A DNA stretch of 64,000 bases, from NCBI GenBank assembly GCA_013399875.1, contig VXAZ01002267.1, positions 1,729,053 to 1,793,052 on the forward strand, given 5' to 3'. Position numbers and translations under genes: made by a program. How positions within the stretch are numbered: the first letter of the stretch is position 1; each line of letters opens with the position of its first letter. The notes beneath the pieces were generated by a model that ran no database searches, was not told the origin of the DNA, and worked only from the letters and a program-made list of their open reading frames with translations. This document shows, piece by piece, positions 1-11,324 of the stretch. This DNA is from Gymnorhina tibicen (Eukaryota; Chordata; Aves; Passeriformes; Artamidae).

Positions 1-245
1 CTTCAAACTGACAGAGGGTAGGTTTAGATTGGATATTGGGTAGAAAGGGCTTACCGTGAGGGTGGGGAGGCCCTGGCACAGGTTGCCCAGAGAAGTTAAT
101 GCCCCATCCCTGGAAGTGTCCAAGGCCAGGGTGGATGGGGCTTGAAGCAATCTGGTCTAGTGGAAGGTGTCCCGCCCATGGCAGGGGAGCGGCACGAGAT
201 GAGCTTTAGGGTCCCTTCCAGCCCAAACCATTCTCTGATTCTTTG
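1..245 (+). mobile_element. CR1 LINE 3' fragment, cut by window start
   Basis: This is the 3' end of a chicken-repeat-1 (CR1) non-LTR retrotransposon in sense orientation. The usual CR1 landmarks appear in order: GGCCCTGGCACAGGTTGCCC near 68-88, a CCTGGAAGTGTCCAAGGCCAG stretch near 110-130, TGGAAGGTGTCC near 160-172, CCCATGGCAGGGG near 175-188, and CCCTTCCAGCCCAAACCATT near 211-231. It ends in the degenerate TCTCTGATTCT tail that CR1 uses instead of poly(A). The copy probably extends left of the window. It contains no usable reading frame. Reverse transcription of CR1 starts at the 3' end, so 5'-truncated copies like this are the norm and are dead on arrival. Confidence 0.95.
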
Positions 246-2344
246 ACTTTTGTGGAAGCATTAAGCAAGTTTTAGAATATTGCTTCTGTTTAGAAACATT
301 CCAACCCATTTTTTAAAATAAAAACTTACAGCTCTGACAAGGATCTCAAGACCCACATTGTGTGATGCTGCACTTTAGACTCAACTCCCTCTTTATGCTG
401 CAGCCTTCATTTGGATGCAAGGGCTGCCCCTGTGCTCCCAATGACCTTGGCAAAATTCTTAAAACAAAACAAAAACAAAACAGAAAAAACCACACTAAAA
501 AACCTTCAGGACCTCAGGCTCTAAAGCTATTTTAGAATTAGCTTTGAATAATTGTCCCACAATAGGAGTTTTCTTGATTAATTGCTTAAGATAAGGCCTC
601 CTTTTCCTTGCTGGCCTCCAGTGACTCCCTCCACTTCCCATAATCACTTTTGTCTCAGTCTCCTGTTCACTGGGAACAGCTAAGAGAAAAATCAGAGATA
701 CATCAACTCCATTACCTGAGGATTAGCCAGGAGATAACCCTATGTATTCCATTACTGACCATTATTTGAGTAATTATTCAATCAAGTTTAGACCATGTGA
801 AAGATGCACTAATTGTTTTGCAGAGCTTGCCCAAGCTGTTTATCTAAGGGATGCAACTTGTGTCCTTTAACAAAACAAAAATGATGTGCTGATTGCAAAG
901 GAAAATGAGAAGTGGCTTTGTATTGAACTCTGTATCCTAATTAGGCTTAACCAGGAGTTAAGGATCTATTTTGATCAAGTTTCTGCACGAGCTGGATTGG
1001 GTACATACTTGATTACAGAAATTCTTCAGGATATTGCTTTTCCATCTGAATTATTTAAAAAATGGTACACGGCTATTATTTTTCTAGCTGTTTATGAGAT
1101 AAGCATCCTGAATATAGGGAAAGCAGGGATAGTGAAGAAACAAACAAGCCAGTAACCAGCAGGCTTAATTTAAACAAGAAACTTGTGCACACATCAGTAC
1201 TAGAGGGCTTGATACTCTGATTTAAACTGAATTAATGCCTTTTAGCTAAGTAATATTTTTCTTGGACACACGGGAGGAATGAAAAAAACCCAATGAAAAC
1301 AAATTTAGTGAAGGAATTGGCTTCAGCAGGCAGTTTTACGTAAGATTAACTTTCCACTCAGACATAAAAAAACATAAAACCCCTTCATTTCAGAGTTGTC
1401 AGATTCCCATGTAACCTTTCCGTTTCATGGACCTCAGGCTGGTTCACTACCAGGTGACTCCCTGCCGAGAGGGAACTGCAGTTCCCAGGGACACCAGCTG
1501 ATGATCCACAAAGACCCCAAAGAACCCGCACAGACTGAAGACAACTTCTTCATCTCGAGATACAAAACTTTCCTTACTCACAAAACGTTGCAAAAGTATT
1601 TGCAGCTGATGCAGTTCATCTGTAACTATTTATTCGCTCTGCTGCTTGTTGCCACTCTTTCTAACCCCCTGTTCCGTAAACTCAGGCCTTTACCACCTGT
1701 GTCTTCGTGAGTTTCGGAGGGTGGAGGGGAGATTTATCTTCGGGAGTGAGCACAGAATGCCGGTAGAACAGGCAGAACGAAGCGCGCTCAGCCGTGGCGA
1801 TGGAGCTCCTTCCAAGCCAGGATTAAAGCCAGTGCTGGGAAAGCTCCACTTTTAATGGATAAATTGTTGCAGAATACGCTCAGCCAAACATCTTCGCTGA
1901 TGAAGGGGACTCAGAATTGGGTGGGGAGGGGATTATCGTGCTGCTGTGCCATGTCATTTTTGAGAACACCCCCCTATTAATTTAGTTACGTGCCAAACAG
2001 TGAGCAGCAGTTTGACCCAAATCCTATTAGCAACAACAATCTGTTGTTCCCTCCTCTCCCCAGAATGGAATATGCTCTGGGATGCGTTACAGAGAAATAA
2101 ATTGAAATGAGGGAGGTTTTCCCCATTAATTTCTCTCACTTCCCAATTCAAGCTGTAAATTCATGGGACAGGGACCTGAATTAGGTTTGTTAAAGCAGGG
2201 ACTTCACCCACGCTGCTGCCTGGATAAATTGGGAACAGAAAAACACAGAAGTTTTTCTTTCAACTTCCTTTGTTTTTTTCTTTTTCTTCTGATTTTCTGT
2301 TTTCTTTCATCCTTGCATTTTTCTCTTTTCCACCTCTTCATTGC
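246..2344. other. Unannotated non-coding stretch
   Basis: I recognise no gene here. It contains a short AAAAC-type simple repeat at about 464-490. The open frames at 886-1155, 1396-1710 and 1646-1855 have no recognisable domain. Frames starting near 1396-1830 sit in a slightly GC-richer patch with a few CpGs. A strong pyrimidine tract runs from about 2262 to 2341 and ends in TTGCAG directly before the next CR1 fragment. Confidence 0.6.
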
Positions 2345-2431
2345 AGGTGTCCCTGCCCATGGCAGGGGGGTGGAACTAGACAATCTTTAAGATCCCTTCC
2401 AACCCAAACCATTCCAGGATTCTGTGATTTT
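2345..2431 (+). mobile_element. CR1 LINE, short 3' fragment
   Basis: This is a sense-strand CR1 3' terminus of under 90 bases. It holds GGTGTCCCTGCCCATGGCAG, a GGAACTAGACAATCTTTAAG block (the usual text is GGAACTAGATGATCTTTAAG), CCCTTCCAACCCAAACCATT and a degenerate GATTCTGTGATTT tail. The fragment begins directly after an 80-base pyrimidine tract ending in CAG, so the junction has the form of a 3' splice site. The overlapping minus-strand open frame at 2387-2677 is a chance frame. Confidence 0.92.
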
Positions 2432-3244
2432 ACAATTCGTTAACTGTCCCTTCCAAAACCCAGAAAACAATAGCTTTTCTGTATTACATACTTTTTCTGC
2501 TTTTTCCTGTCCCTCACTCTGAGCTTTCCTGCACTTTCTCTTCGTCCAGCATTTAGCAGGAAGATAAAAACTAGAAGAGGGAAGAACACATTTGCTTTTT
2601 GCGTCACTCAGGATATTTTCATGAAGGAGACTGATGGCCAAAGGGCAGACTGAAGCAAAAGGTAAAGGACAAAACACCCAGAAAGCCCATGAAACATGGA
2701 ACTATAAGAAGCAGTAAGAAGAGGAAGAGGAGGTAAAGAGGAGTTACACTAAATAAACATTTCCAGGCCAAAATAAGGAAGAAGGGATAAGTAGGTGTGT
2801 TGTGGACACACGGTTGAAGTGGCTGTGGGACAAGCCAGAATGTAAATGGGCAGCAATTGTTTGCTGGTTTGGTTTTTTCCATCACATGATGCTAAATGCT
2901 GCAAGTTTTGGTCCCCAGGGTCTTGTTTAGGCAGAGTCTCTTCACTCCTGAGTTCTTCCATCTCACACCTGTCACTGTAGCTACCGGGGCTTCATTTCTT
3001 GTGCACATCCATAAAAATAAAAAATGCCTGAGGATACTCCTCGATAAAAAGCTGCTCAGATGTGATGTAGCCCAGCAATTATTAAAAAGTAGAAGAAGAC
3101 TTACTCAGATCTCTAACTTTGCAGCATGGCAGAGGATTCTCTTTCTAGCTGGGGTAGGAGATATATTTATTTCTCTTGAATGGCATCTCTGACTCAGAGA
3201 TCACTCCTCAATTCACCTCTTAAATTTTTTCTTTCCCTCAGGAA
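2432..3244. other. Unannotated non-coding stretch
   Basis: No gene, RNA or clear repeat is seen. A purine-rich run lies at about 2695-2745 (AAGAAG and GAGGAGG units). Open frames on both strands here (for example 2619-2885 minus and 2896-3192 plus) overlap one another and carry no recognisable domain, so they are treated as chance. A pyrimidine tract ending TTTCCCTCAG occupies about 3219-3241, next to the following CR1 fragment. Confidence 0.55.
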
Positions 3245-3322
3245 AAGAGCTGTTCAGGAGCTGGACTTTGATGATCATTATGGGTCCCTTCCAACTCAGA
3301 ATATTCTATGATACAATGATTA
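3245..3322 (+). mobile_element. CR1 LINE, short 3' fragment (second subfamily)
   Basis: This is a sense CR1 3' end of the type that reads GGGTCCCTTCCAACTCAGAA followed by TATTCTATGAT. The upstream text (AGGAGCTGGACTTTGATGAT) matches the usual GAGTTGGACTCGATGATC block. It differs from the copy at 2345 in having CCAACTCAG where that one has CCAACCCAAACC, which points to a different CR1 subfamily. The copy is under 80 bases and non-coding. Confidence 0.9.
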
Positions 3323-4524
3323 TTTTTATACCATATTATTCCCTAATAAAGTGGGAAATGGCAAACCCTTTCCTCTCCCCCTCCCACCACTGTCACTGCT
3401 CCCAGTGGCAAGAAAGACAGCAGAATTTCAGATAATGCCTAGAAATCTCTCTCAAAAATGAAATACCACTGAAACATACAAAAAAGACCTGCCACCACTT
3501 CTTCTGCAGGGAGGTAAAGAGCCTTTAATAAGGAATTTCAAATCCAGAAACAGATCTGAATTTGTTTCAAGGTCTAAATAAGACTCTGGCAGACATCAGA
3601 TTCTTCTTGTATGTTGGAGCTTCTCCCCCTCCTCCACCATTTCCGGGCTAGAGAAACAAACCAAAAAGGTTGGTGTGCTCTGTGTACACCCAGGAACTCA
3701 TTAAGTTCGACCAAAAAGACCTCCAGAACTGTGGCACGAAGTAAGAAGAAAAATGAAGCATTAGAAATTTTAACATGGTCACAACTTGCTTCCTTTTGCC
3801 ACAAATTCTTTATGGGTCTCTAAGTTACATCTGCTACCACAGGATAAATATCTTGTACTCTGGCTATTAAAGGTTTCCTATCAAAATTTAAGATTCACTA
3901 AGATTTCCTACTTAAATCTAAGATTTTACTTAGCTGCACAGAAAGCTGTTTAAAAAACCTAGGTGCCTTACAGGGAGAAAGAAATCTAACCACAAAAAGC
4001 AAGAACAAGGACACTGTCTTAATCCTCTAAGTAAGAAGGGTGTGTTGTCAGGACTTGCATCTGTGCCTTCTGCAAATTAAAAAGGGAAAAAAATGTCAGT
4101 GATGGTCAAAAGCATAAGGAACTGGGAGGAGAAAAGACAAGTTAAAATTTTAGTCAGGATACCTGAGAAACTGTAAAGATATTATTTCCATTTTCAATAT
4201 GCTACATCACCACGAGAGAATATTACCCTTGACATACACCAGACATGCTGAATGACAGAGTGGCCAAAATATCATTTATCATAAGCAATATGATTAACAA
4301 GCTCTCTGACTGCTCAAGAATAGCAGGTATTTAGGGACACAAGATATCCAACTCAGAATAAAAGTCTAAATTCATTCTCACCCAAGTAAGATTTTTGCCA
4401 AGCCACTGTTTGGGGAATTTTCTATTACCAAGACCAGATATTTCAGGACAACCTGCTCAGGGCATGGCCACATATTTTTACAGGCTCTTCATCCACAGAC
4501 AGGAAAGAATTTTCAGACAACCAA
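3323..4524. other. Unannotated non-coding stretch
   Basis: I see no gene or RNA. Two overlapping opposite-strand frames (3574-3804 minus, 3611-3823 plus) share one slightly GC-richer patch, with no recognisable product. The rest is AT-rich unique sequence. Confidence 0.55.
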
Positions 4525-4628
4525 AATCATTGAATCATAGATTGGTTTGGGTTAGAAAGGACCTTAAAGATTATCTTGTTCCAAACCCCCTGCCATGGGC
4601 AGGGACACCTCCCACAACACCAGTGGTC
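4525..4628 (-). mobile_element. CR1 LINE 3' fragment, antisense
   Basis: This is a CR1 3' end on the minus strand. Read on plus, it begins with the tail (AATCATTGAATCATAGATTG), then GGTTTGGGTTAGAAAGGACC, TTAAAGATTATCTTGTTCCA and CCCTGCCATGGGCAGGGACA, and fades after ACACCTCCCACAACACCA. About 100 bases remain. The plus-strand frame at 4395-4667 runs through it and is not a gene. Confidence 0.93.
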
Positions 4629-7039
4629 TCATCTACAGAGGAAAAAACAAGCAGGGCTCAGCAATGACAAATTATTGGTGCATGGTCATTGTCACACAAA
4701 ATACTGATGGCAGGGATGAAAATTCCAAGTCTAGGATGAGTTTGGAAATCTAACACTGAACCTACCAGCTCACCTTTTGCTTTAGAGAAGGTGTAATCTG
4801 GCTAATCAGATATTTTAAATATGGTCAGCAGAAGAAAGAGTCCACGTCTCTCACTCCTTGGATTAGGGGAGACACCTTGTTCATCTGCATTATGATCCTG
4901 CATCTCTCCTTAGGAGAGGGAAGCTTCTCTTGCCACTGAAACTGTTGGTTTCTCCTGGCAGAAAGAGCAGTTCAATTCCTTGTAATGCACTTATGACTGA
5001 TTTGGGAATGACCATCACATTATGGCTGATGTCAATCCAGAAAAGGCATAATTCTTAATTTCAAAATAAATCACAAAAGGACTGAGAGATTTTAACCTTC
5101 GATTTTTGCACCACATCCTTCTCCTTGCCTCCCTCCCTGCTCAGTGCGGATTAGGATGGGGAGAGGGATGAATTATCTCTGGAGAACTATAAAAGATAGA
5201 ATTGATTTTTGGTAAGAACTCCAAGGAAGTTCTTAATACCTCCTTATCTTTGTGAGTAATACAGCAATGTTCCTCCGCTGAGTGAGCACCTATCTTTGGA
5301 GCTATCCTTGCCAATGTTATCTCTACAGAAAAGCAGCTTTGAAGGACAGAAAATAATGTATGTTCCCCATTGGTTGCAAAGGAGTTGTGTCAAAACTTGT
5401 AATACAGTTTAGGTTCTACACCAGGTATTTGCATAACTTAGGGGAATTCAACAAGTTCGCTGCTGTGATGCCAGCATGAGGCAGAGAAAAGATTTGCCCA
5501 TCTCTCATTGTGAAATTTAGTAACTGGGAAGCACTTCAGAGCACCTGCACAAACCTAATGATGTGACATTGCCCAAACTCACTGTCTTACATGTTAGTAT
5601 CTTTATTAGTGTGAATTTGTGAAGCTTCTTCAAATAAATTTTAGAAATCCATTGTATTTAAGTATTTCTTGAAGAAAGGCAGCAAATTCTAGGTTTATAA
5701 GGGGAAGCATTTCCTCTTAGACTAGTAAGGAGGGATGGAAAAAACAGACATAGTTTTGGATGCGCAAGCTATTTGCCAGGACAGAGGCTCATGTACTACT
5801 GCGTTTTTCCTGACCACAATAATTTGTCTAAGAGGAGATCCTACCTTCTCTTACGAACTGTCTGATCCTGGCTGCAACATTAACAACACAAATATTGGAC
5901 TGTTCCACCCCTGATAATTTTGGATAGTCCCCTACAACTTAGCTTTTAGGTCAAACAGTTGATTTTCGGAGAAAGTGAAGCCTTTGATTCAAAAGTTCCT
6001 ATTTCTAAGAGAGACTCATTTAAATGTGCATGGGTCTCTGCACGCTGCCTCCTTGTCAGTACAGGGTTACGCTTATGTATAATAATTTTCTCTTTATTTT
6101 CAGCCCTTGACACGTGGCAAGGAGAACACATGCAGCAAGTGTCTTGCAGCTCCTCTAAAAACAATTCTCTGCTGCAGCTGAACAGCCTCTCCCGAGTGAA
6201 AGAAGAACTTTTTGGTCATCTACCGAAGCCAGTAATTCTGTTCTTCGGACTCCCAGGATTTCTGCTATCTGATGGAATATTTAAGCGGAGACTTCATTCC
6301 CCCGGTGGAGCGCTGACGGCTCAGCCACTCCACTCCGGTGTTCAATGAGCTCTTGTGTTCTATTACAGAATAAATGCGATTTTCTGCCCAGCTGGAAAAT
6401 GATACTTCTTCCTAGTGCAGAGATTTGTACCCCACTCTAACCCGTCTAAATAGGTCACAGTCACATTTTCACAATACTACCAATATATCCCTTCAGAAAA
6501 TGCAAAAGCTTTGTGCACCCAGGGCAAAGACTATCTAATATTGAGCACTGCAGACTCTCTCCTTAGAAAAGAAAAATAAATCAAACTAAGGAACATGTTA
6601 CATCTCCCTATAAACCCTTTCCTCGACTCGGTGGGTTGGAGGAGCCCTCCCATATCTCTCTGTCTCATCAGCTTTCCTATTTCAAGCAGATTTGAAGGCC
6701 CTGCTCTGCTAGTGACCAGCTTGGCACTGCTTGACAAGACACAGCTCCATGCCTGACTCCCACCCTCTATCAAATGGGGATTATTGATATTTTTCCCCAA
6801 GTGCCTTGAGCTCTCTGAGTGTACCAAGAAGGCTTATTTATTCATTTGCCTGCTCCAAATAAAACAAGCTCTGTCAATCCTACCAGCACTGCTCTACATG
6901 GTGCAAGTCTCCCAAAAATATGGAGTCTGAGGTCTAGCGAGATGACTCAAGAAAGAAAAAAGTGTGATTTGCTGCTTAATTTCTGCTTCAGCTGCCTCCT
7001 GTGCATGCTTTTCTTAGGCTGTTTCACCAGTCAAATGAT
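4629..7039. other. Unannotated non-coding stretch with one terminal-exon-like segment
   Basis: No recognised gene. The one part that stands out is 6104-6390, listed separately: a good 3' splice site, an open frame and an AATAAA. Frames at 6531-6827 minus and 6819-7079 plus have no recognisable domain. The remainder is unique AT-rich sequence with no repeat I can name. Confidence 0.5.
6104..6390 (+). other. Candidate 3'-terminal exon (weak)
   Basis: The plus strand shows TTTTCTCTTTATTTTCAG ending at 6103, a good pyrimidine tract plus acceptor AG. An open frame continues from there to a TGA at 6346-6348, about 80 codons, and an AATAAA hexamer follows at 6369-6374. This order of acceptor, open frame, stop and poly(A) signal is how a last exon looks. 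The frame enters at the second codon position (phase 1). The frame is also open upstream of the acceptor (from 5959), so openness alone says little. I recognise no domain and see no strong GT-rich downstream element. It may be a lncRNA exon or chance. Confidence 0.15.
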
Positions 7040-7097
7040 GGTTGGATGTGATGATCTTAAAGGTCTTTTCCAACCTTAACAACTATATGATTCTTTA
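7040..7097 (+). mobile_element. CR1 LINE, very short 3' terminus
   Basis: Only the last 58 bases of a CR1 remain: GTTGGATGTGATGATCTTAA, AGGTCTTTTCCAACCTTAAC and a ATATGATTCTTT tail. The TCTTTTCCAACCTTAA form resembles the CR1 copy near 32760 more than the CCCTTCCAACCC copies, so it probably comes from the same subfamily as that one. Confidence 0.85.
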
Positions 7098-8240
7098 AAG
7101 TAACTAAGCACTAGATAATGTAAATCAAAATCACATGTTGTTTTCAGCCACTGTGGTATAACTCTGGAGTAAGCTCAAAAAAAAGCCAGGAGAGTTAAAT
7201 CCTGCATGTGGACAGACTGAAATTTCCAGTGTCAAAATACATTTGAGGTAAAATGAATCAAAATGTGGAGAAAGGAGATGCTCAGAATTGATTTTTCCAA
7301 CAAGGCATTTACAGGCACTCCAAACACGATCTCCACTTCAAACATAAAATAGTCATTGTGCTGATTTGTTACTGTACGACTTGCTAACGTATTTGATTCC
7401 ACATTATCTGAAACTCGGAGTTATCCGAGGTCTCATCTTCTTAATGGAAGGGAATGTACAAAAGCGGAGCACTCACTTGAACACACAATATATTATCTAT
7501 ACAAATTGGGACTCATTCAACAGACAAACTTAAAAACCAAATTATGGTTGACTACCAATTTGATACTCTGCAGCAGAAGGCACCACTTAAAGCCTGATGG
7601 TTTATAAAGCCTTTTAACAACACATCTTGGCATTATAAAACATCAGATCTTGACCGTGTCCTAGAACTCACTAGAAAGCTCCCATGAGAAGAAAATTTTT
7701 GCTGGTTGATTGTTGCAGCTGAGACCTTACCAAATACTGCACAAATGCAGTGCTGTGGGCTAAGATATGAATATTCTAAAAACGCTTCTTGGCAGAATAC
7801 CCTACCACTGTGTCAAAAGCAGATTCCTGTTGAAGCAACAAGCTGGGTATCCCAAAGGAAATTCTGGAAGCAAAAACCACAGGAACCCTGCCTGAGACAC
7901 TGATCCAGGTGACAGTGAGTTTCAGCTTTTATCTTTGCTTCACTACAGCTACCTCTAAACTAAGTCACCTGCAAAATAAATTCAGAGCCTTGCCTCAGTT
8001 TCCCCACTTTGAGAGGCTGGAAAAGCTACCTGAGAATGGGGAATTCAAAGTCAAACACAGAAACATAATTTGCCAAGTACACACGCAGAAATGCAAACTG
8101 CTTTTCCATTCAGAGTCAGATGCTAGAGATGTCACTTTTTATTGAGATGTTTCCATGTGGTAATAAATTATATTTTCTAAAGGACATCAATTTTTTGCCT
8201 TCAGCACAGATATTTTTGAACTCATATTTTCAGCAGCACT
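7098..8240. other. Unannotated non-coding stretch
   Basis: Nothing recognisable. Two consecutive plus frames (7706-7903 and 7909-8145) lie head to tail without known domains or good splice sites joining them. They are treated as chance. Confidence 0.5.
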
Positions 8241-8553
8241 TCATAGGATCTTTAAAGTGACCTTAAAGATCATCCAGTTCCAATCCTCCTGCCATGGCCA
8301 GGGACACCTTCCACTAGACCAGACTGCTCAAAGCCCCATCCAGCCTGGCCTTGAACACTTCCAGGGATGATGAGTGCACAACCTCTCTGGGCAACCTGTG
8401 CAAGGGCCTGACCACCCTCACAGTAACGAATTTCTTCCTCATATCCATTCTAAATCTACCCTCCTTCAGCTTTAGGGCATTCCCCCATGTCCCATCATTC
8501 CATGCCCCTGTGAAAAGTCCCCCTTCAGCCTTCCTGTAAGCCCCCTTTATGTA
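8241..8553 (-). mobile_element. CR1 LINE 3' fragment, antisense, about 310 bases
   Basis: This is the longest antisense CR1 copy in the window. On plus it reads from the 3' end inward: GACCTTAAAGATCATCCAGT, CCTGCCATGGCCAGGGACAC, CTTCCACTAGACCAGACTGC, CCCCATCCAGCCTGGCCTTG, ACACTTCCAGGGATGATGAG, GGGCAACCTGTGCAAGGGCC, then the more internal TTCTTCCTCATATCCATTCT and CCATTCCATGCCCCTGTG segments. The tail octamers next to 8241 are poorly kept. Open frames on both strands here (8314-8586 minus, 8351-8539 plus) are repeat-derived, not genes. Confidence 0.95.
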
Positions 8554-9645
8554 TACTATGTGGTATTTTAGAAAAAAGCGCAACAAACTTCAGTAAATTA
8601 AGAGTAAGTAACCCAGCAACTTTCACCAGAAATATTATTTTTTATATCTTACTCACTCAGGAAAAAAAAAACCCTTAATTTGACAACTCCTTTAATTAAA
8701 AATTATTAAAAGCTCTAACTTGCAGGCAGAATTCTGTAACAAAAATAGTAACCCCCACATCTCATTCTGCAGCTTTTCATCATGGTATGAGCCAGACATT
8801 AGCTGTATAGCACCAGACACACTGTGAAAAACACAGCACAGTACAGTCCACCAAATAAAAATTCAAGTCCACAGTGCAGTGACAGATACTTGGATGCTAC
8901 TGGGCAGTTCATGTTATAAACAGAGGCATTTCTCTTGAAAGTTCAATAAGGTTGAAAGCCAAAACAGTGATACGGCATCAGGGATTTATCATCTAATAAT
9001 AAAAGAGTGTTTGTTCCTCCGGATCTGCTTTGAACAAGTGGAGTCTCATGCTGAAAGAGCAGGTTCAGTAGGCGTGCAGCTCTTCAATTGCACTCCTTAT
9101 TGTATGCTTTATATTAAAGAAAGCAATTTAACTTTTGAGGACAAGAAAATTATCTTGAAACCGAAGTCCTGCCTAAGCTCAAGGCCAAGCTAGTAAAGAA
9201 TATATAAAATTATTAAAAGGTCTTCAATTATTAAGATAGCTGGAACACTCGCAACAGCTGTAATTCAGGGTGCCTACACATTTTAATTATATCCCCCAGT
9301 GTCAGCAGGTTATAGCTTTCCCTCTCTATCATGCTAAAATTTATCAGGCCTGGCCTGTCATAGCCTTTAGGAAAAAAAAGTTTAGGCTACAATGATCACT
9401 CTCGCTCAAATCAGAGGAAAGCAGAACAAAAGTGGAAGTAACTGCAGTTTTGCTGCACCACTGGTGATGAAGCAGAGGTGGAAACACTTGAACACCCTCT
9501 CTTAACGGTGCTTTGGAGATTTTTGGTGAAAACTAGGTAAGGTATTACTGAATCCACTCGTGTTATTCAGTAAAGTATAAAATAATGTAAGTGAGAATTT
9601 ACAAGACTGTCAAAGCAATGTAAAACAGAGGGGCACCATCCTCCA
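8554..9645. other. Unannotated non-coding stretch
   Basis: AT-rich unique sequence. It includes a short poly(A) at about 8661-8670 and a small frame at 9011-9193 without a recognisable domain. No named repeat or RNA gene is seen. Confidence 0.5.
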
Positions 9646-9769
9646 AGAATCCTAGAATGGTTTGGGTTGGAAGGCACTTCAAAGATCATCTCATTCCAAC
9701 CCCTGCCATGGGCAGGGACACCTTCCACTAGACCGGGCTGCTCAGAGCCCCGTCCAGCCTGGCCTTGGC
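9646..9769 (-). mobile_element. CR1 LINE 3' fragment, antisense
   Basis: This CR1 3' end is on the minus strand, well preserved over about 120 bases. On plus it reads AGAATCCTAGAATGGTTTGG, GTTGGAAGGCACTTCAAAGA, CAACCCCTGCCATGGGCAGG, GACACCTTCCACTAGACCGG, CTGCTCAGAGCCCCGTCCAG and CCTGGCCTTGG. Two overlapping frames (9567-9827 minus and 9667-9852 plus) are products of the repeat. Confidence 0.95.
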
Positions 9770-10924
9770 TGAAGCTGTGCTGTACCAGGTATATACATAA
9801 ACTAATTGGCCCCACTTCTACAAACAAACAAGGTTTCCTACTTAAAATTTAAGTCAAGGCTTTTGGATCTTTGCCTTGCTCCTTATCAAGCACAAGTGAA
9901 CACAACTGAACTCTGCAGAAATGATCTGGGGCAGCATTTTCTGGACCTCAAATTCCTACTCATGGACTTTGCTACAGTAGTAAATCCCTTCCCCGCCACG
10001 CAAGCTTTGATGCAAGGCACAACTCTGATCATGTACAGAACAGACAGTCTGCTGGTGTGCAGCCAGAATTAATTCTCTCTCTATATATACATATATTTCT
10101 TTTAAATATTCAACAAATTTAATGCAAAACCATCCCAAGACAGTGACAGTGATGTTTGCTAACTCTTGGAGGAGCTCTAAAGACTGGAGGAGCTTTGACA
10201 GTGGATGGGCCCAACTGCTGATCTGCTGGTTCTGTACGTCCTGACAGAACAGAAAAACCAATCATGGTTCCTTCACATGACATACACTGATTAAATTTTT
10301 ACTGTTCCAAAATGCTCCTCTGGACTGTAAAGTATAATGTAAATGTACATGGAAAGCGTAATATTAGAAGTGATTAAAATTTAAGAAGACAAAAATCTCA
10401 TATATACACAAGTACCCACAAAACTACACCAAGGACTGAAGTAGATATTAGGATGTAAATATCAAGCAAAACTAATATACTGCAGTTTCACAGATCCAGA
10501 TTTGCCAAATCTAGCTCCAGCAAAACATTGCTCTGAGTGCAGAACCTCACGCACCATCATTTCCTGTTTGCAGAGTTAGGATAAATCAAATATTAATGAC
10601 ATGGTGCACTTGAAAAAATAAATTGTGATGGTAACACTGTCATGAAATGACATGTGAGGATTCTACGTCCAACCTCACCTGAACATTTTTGAGCTTAACA
10701 AGTGCAACCTCGTATGTGTCAATGTTTAAAAGAAGGATGCAACATAGTAGTAGCACTGAATTTATGATTGCTTTTATTAGAGGCATCTTGGAAACCCCAG
10801 CTAACAAGAGAACTCCGTTGTGGTAGATGCTGTCCAGACTTAACCTGGAAAGCCCTCAGTCAGAACAGTTTACAAATCAAATATGGAAGACATAGCTAAG
10901 CTGAAGGACAGGAAATATTACTGT
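9770..10924. other. Unannotated non-coding stretch
   Basis: No gene, RNA or nameable repeat is visible. It contains a short TATATACATATAT run near 10083-10096 and overlapping chance frames at 9806-10261. Confidence 0.5.
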
Positions 10925-11025
10925 AATAATACTGATTTATGGAGGAACTGACCTACCTAAGGTCACAAAGCAAGTGTGACCCTCATCTCCCGAATCCCAG
11001 TCCATTAATTGCAAACTGTTCTTTG
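10925..11025 (+). repeat. MIR-like ancient SINE remnant
   Basis: Several pieces match the core and 3' part of a mammalian-wide interspersed repeat (MIR) in order: a TATGGAGGAACTGACCTACC segment (compare ATGAGGAAACTGAG), CTAAGGTCACAAAGCAAGTG (compare CAAGGTCACACAGCTAGTAAG), and CTCCCGAATCCCAGTCCATT (compare CTCCTGACTCCCAGTCCAGT), then GTTCTTTGTC. A small internal deletion is implied. MIR-type CORE-SINEs are old and present in all amniotes, and bird copies are few and diverged, so this is a sequence-pattern call rather than a secure one. Confidence 0.6.
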
Positions 11026-11324
11026 TCTTCCTCCTGAGGTGAGGAGTCGGCACAGCAAGGACAGCACAGCTCCAACGGTCTGTGCAGGATCTTAAAGGAC
11101 TTTTTAAATGAGCTACATGATCCTTCCTGGTGAACTAGAAAGGTTTATTCTCACACAATACTTAAGAACACAACTTACTGTCCCTTCTACACCATCTGTG
11201 TTCAGAATATTTAGCACGTACCATTGTCCTACCACCCAACAGCAAGTTCTCTCTACATAATATTCTATTTATTTGCAGGATATACTGGTGTACTAAGTGC
11301 ATTTTTATAAAGTATTACATCACA

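Noticed and set aside
8314..8586. Open frames within the CR1 copy
   Set aside because: They lie in the 3' part of CR1, outside its reverse transcriptase region, and simply reflect the repeat sequence.
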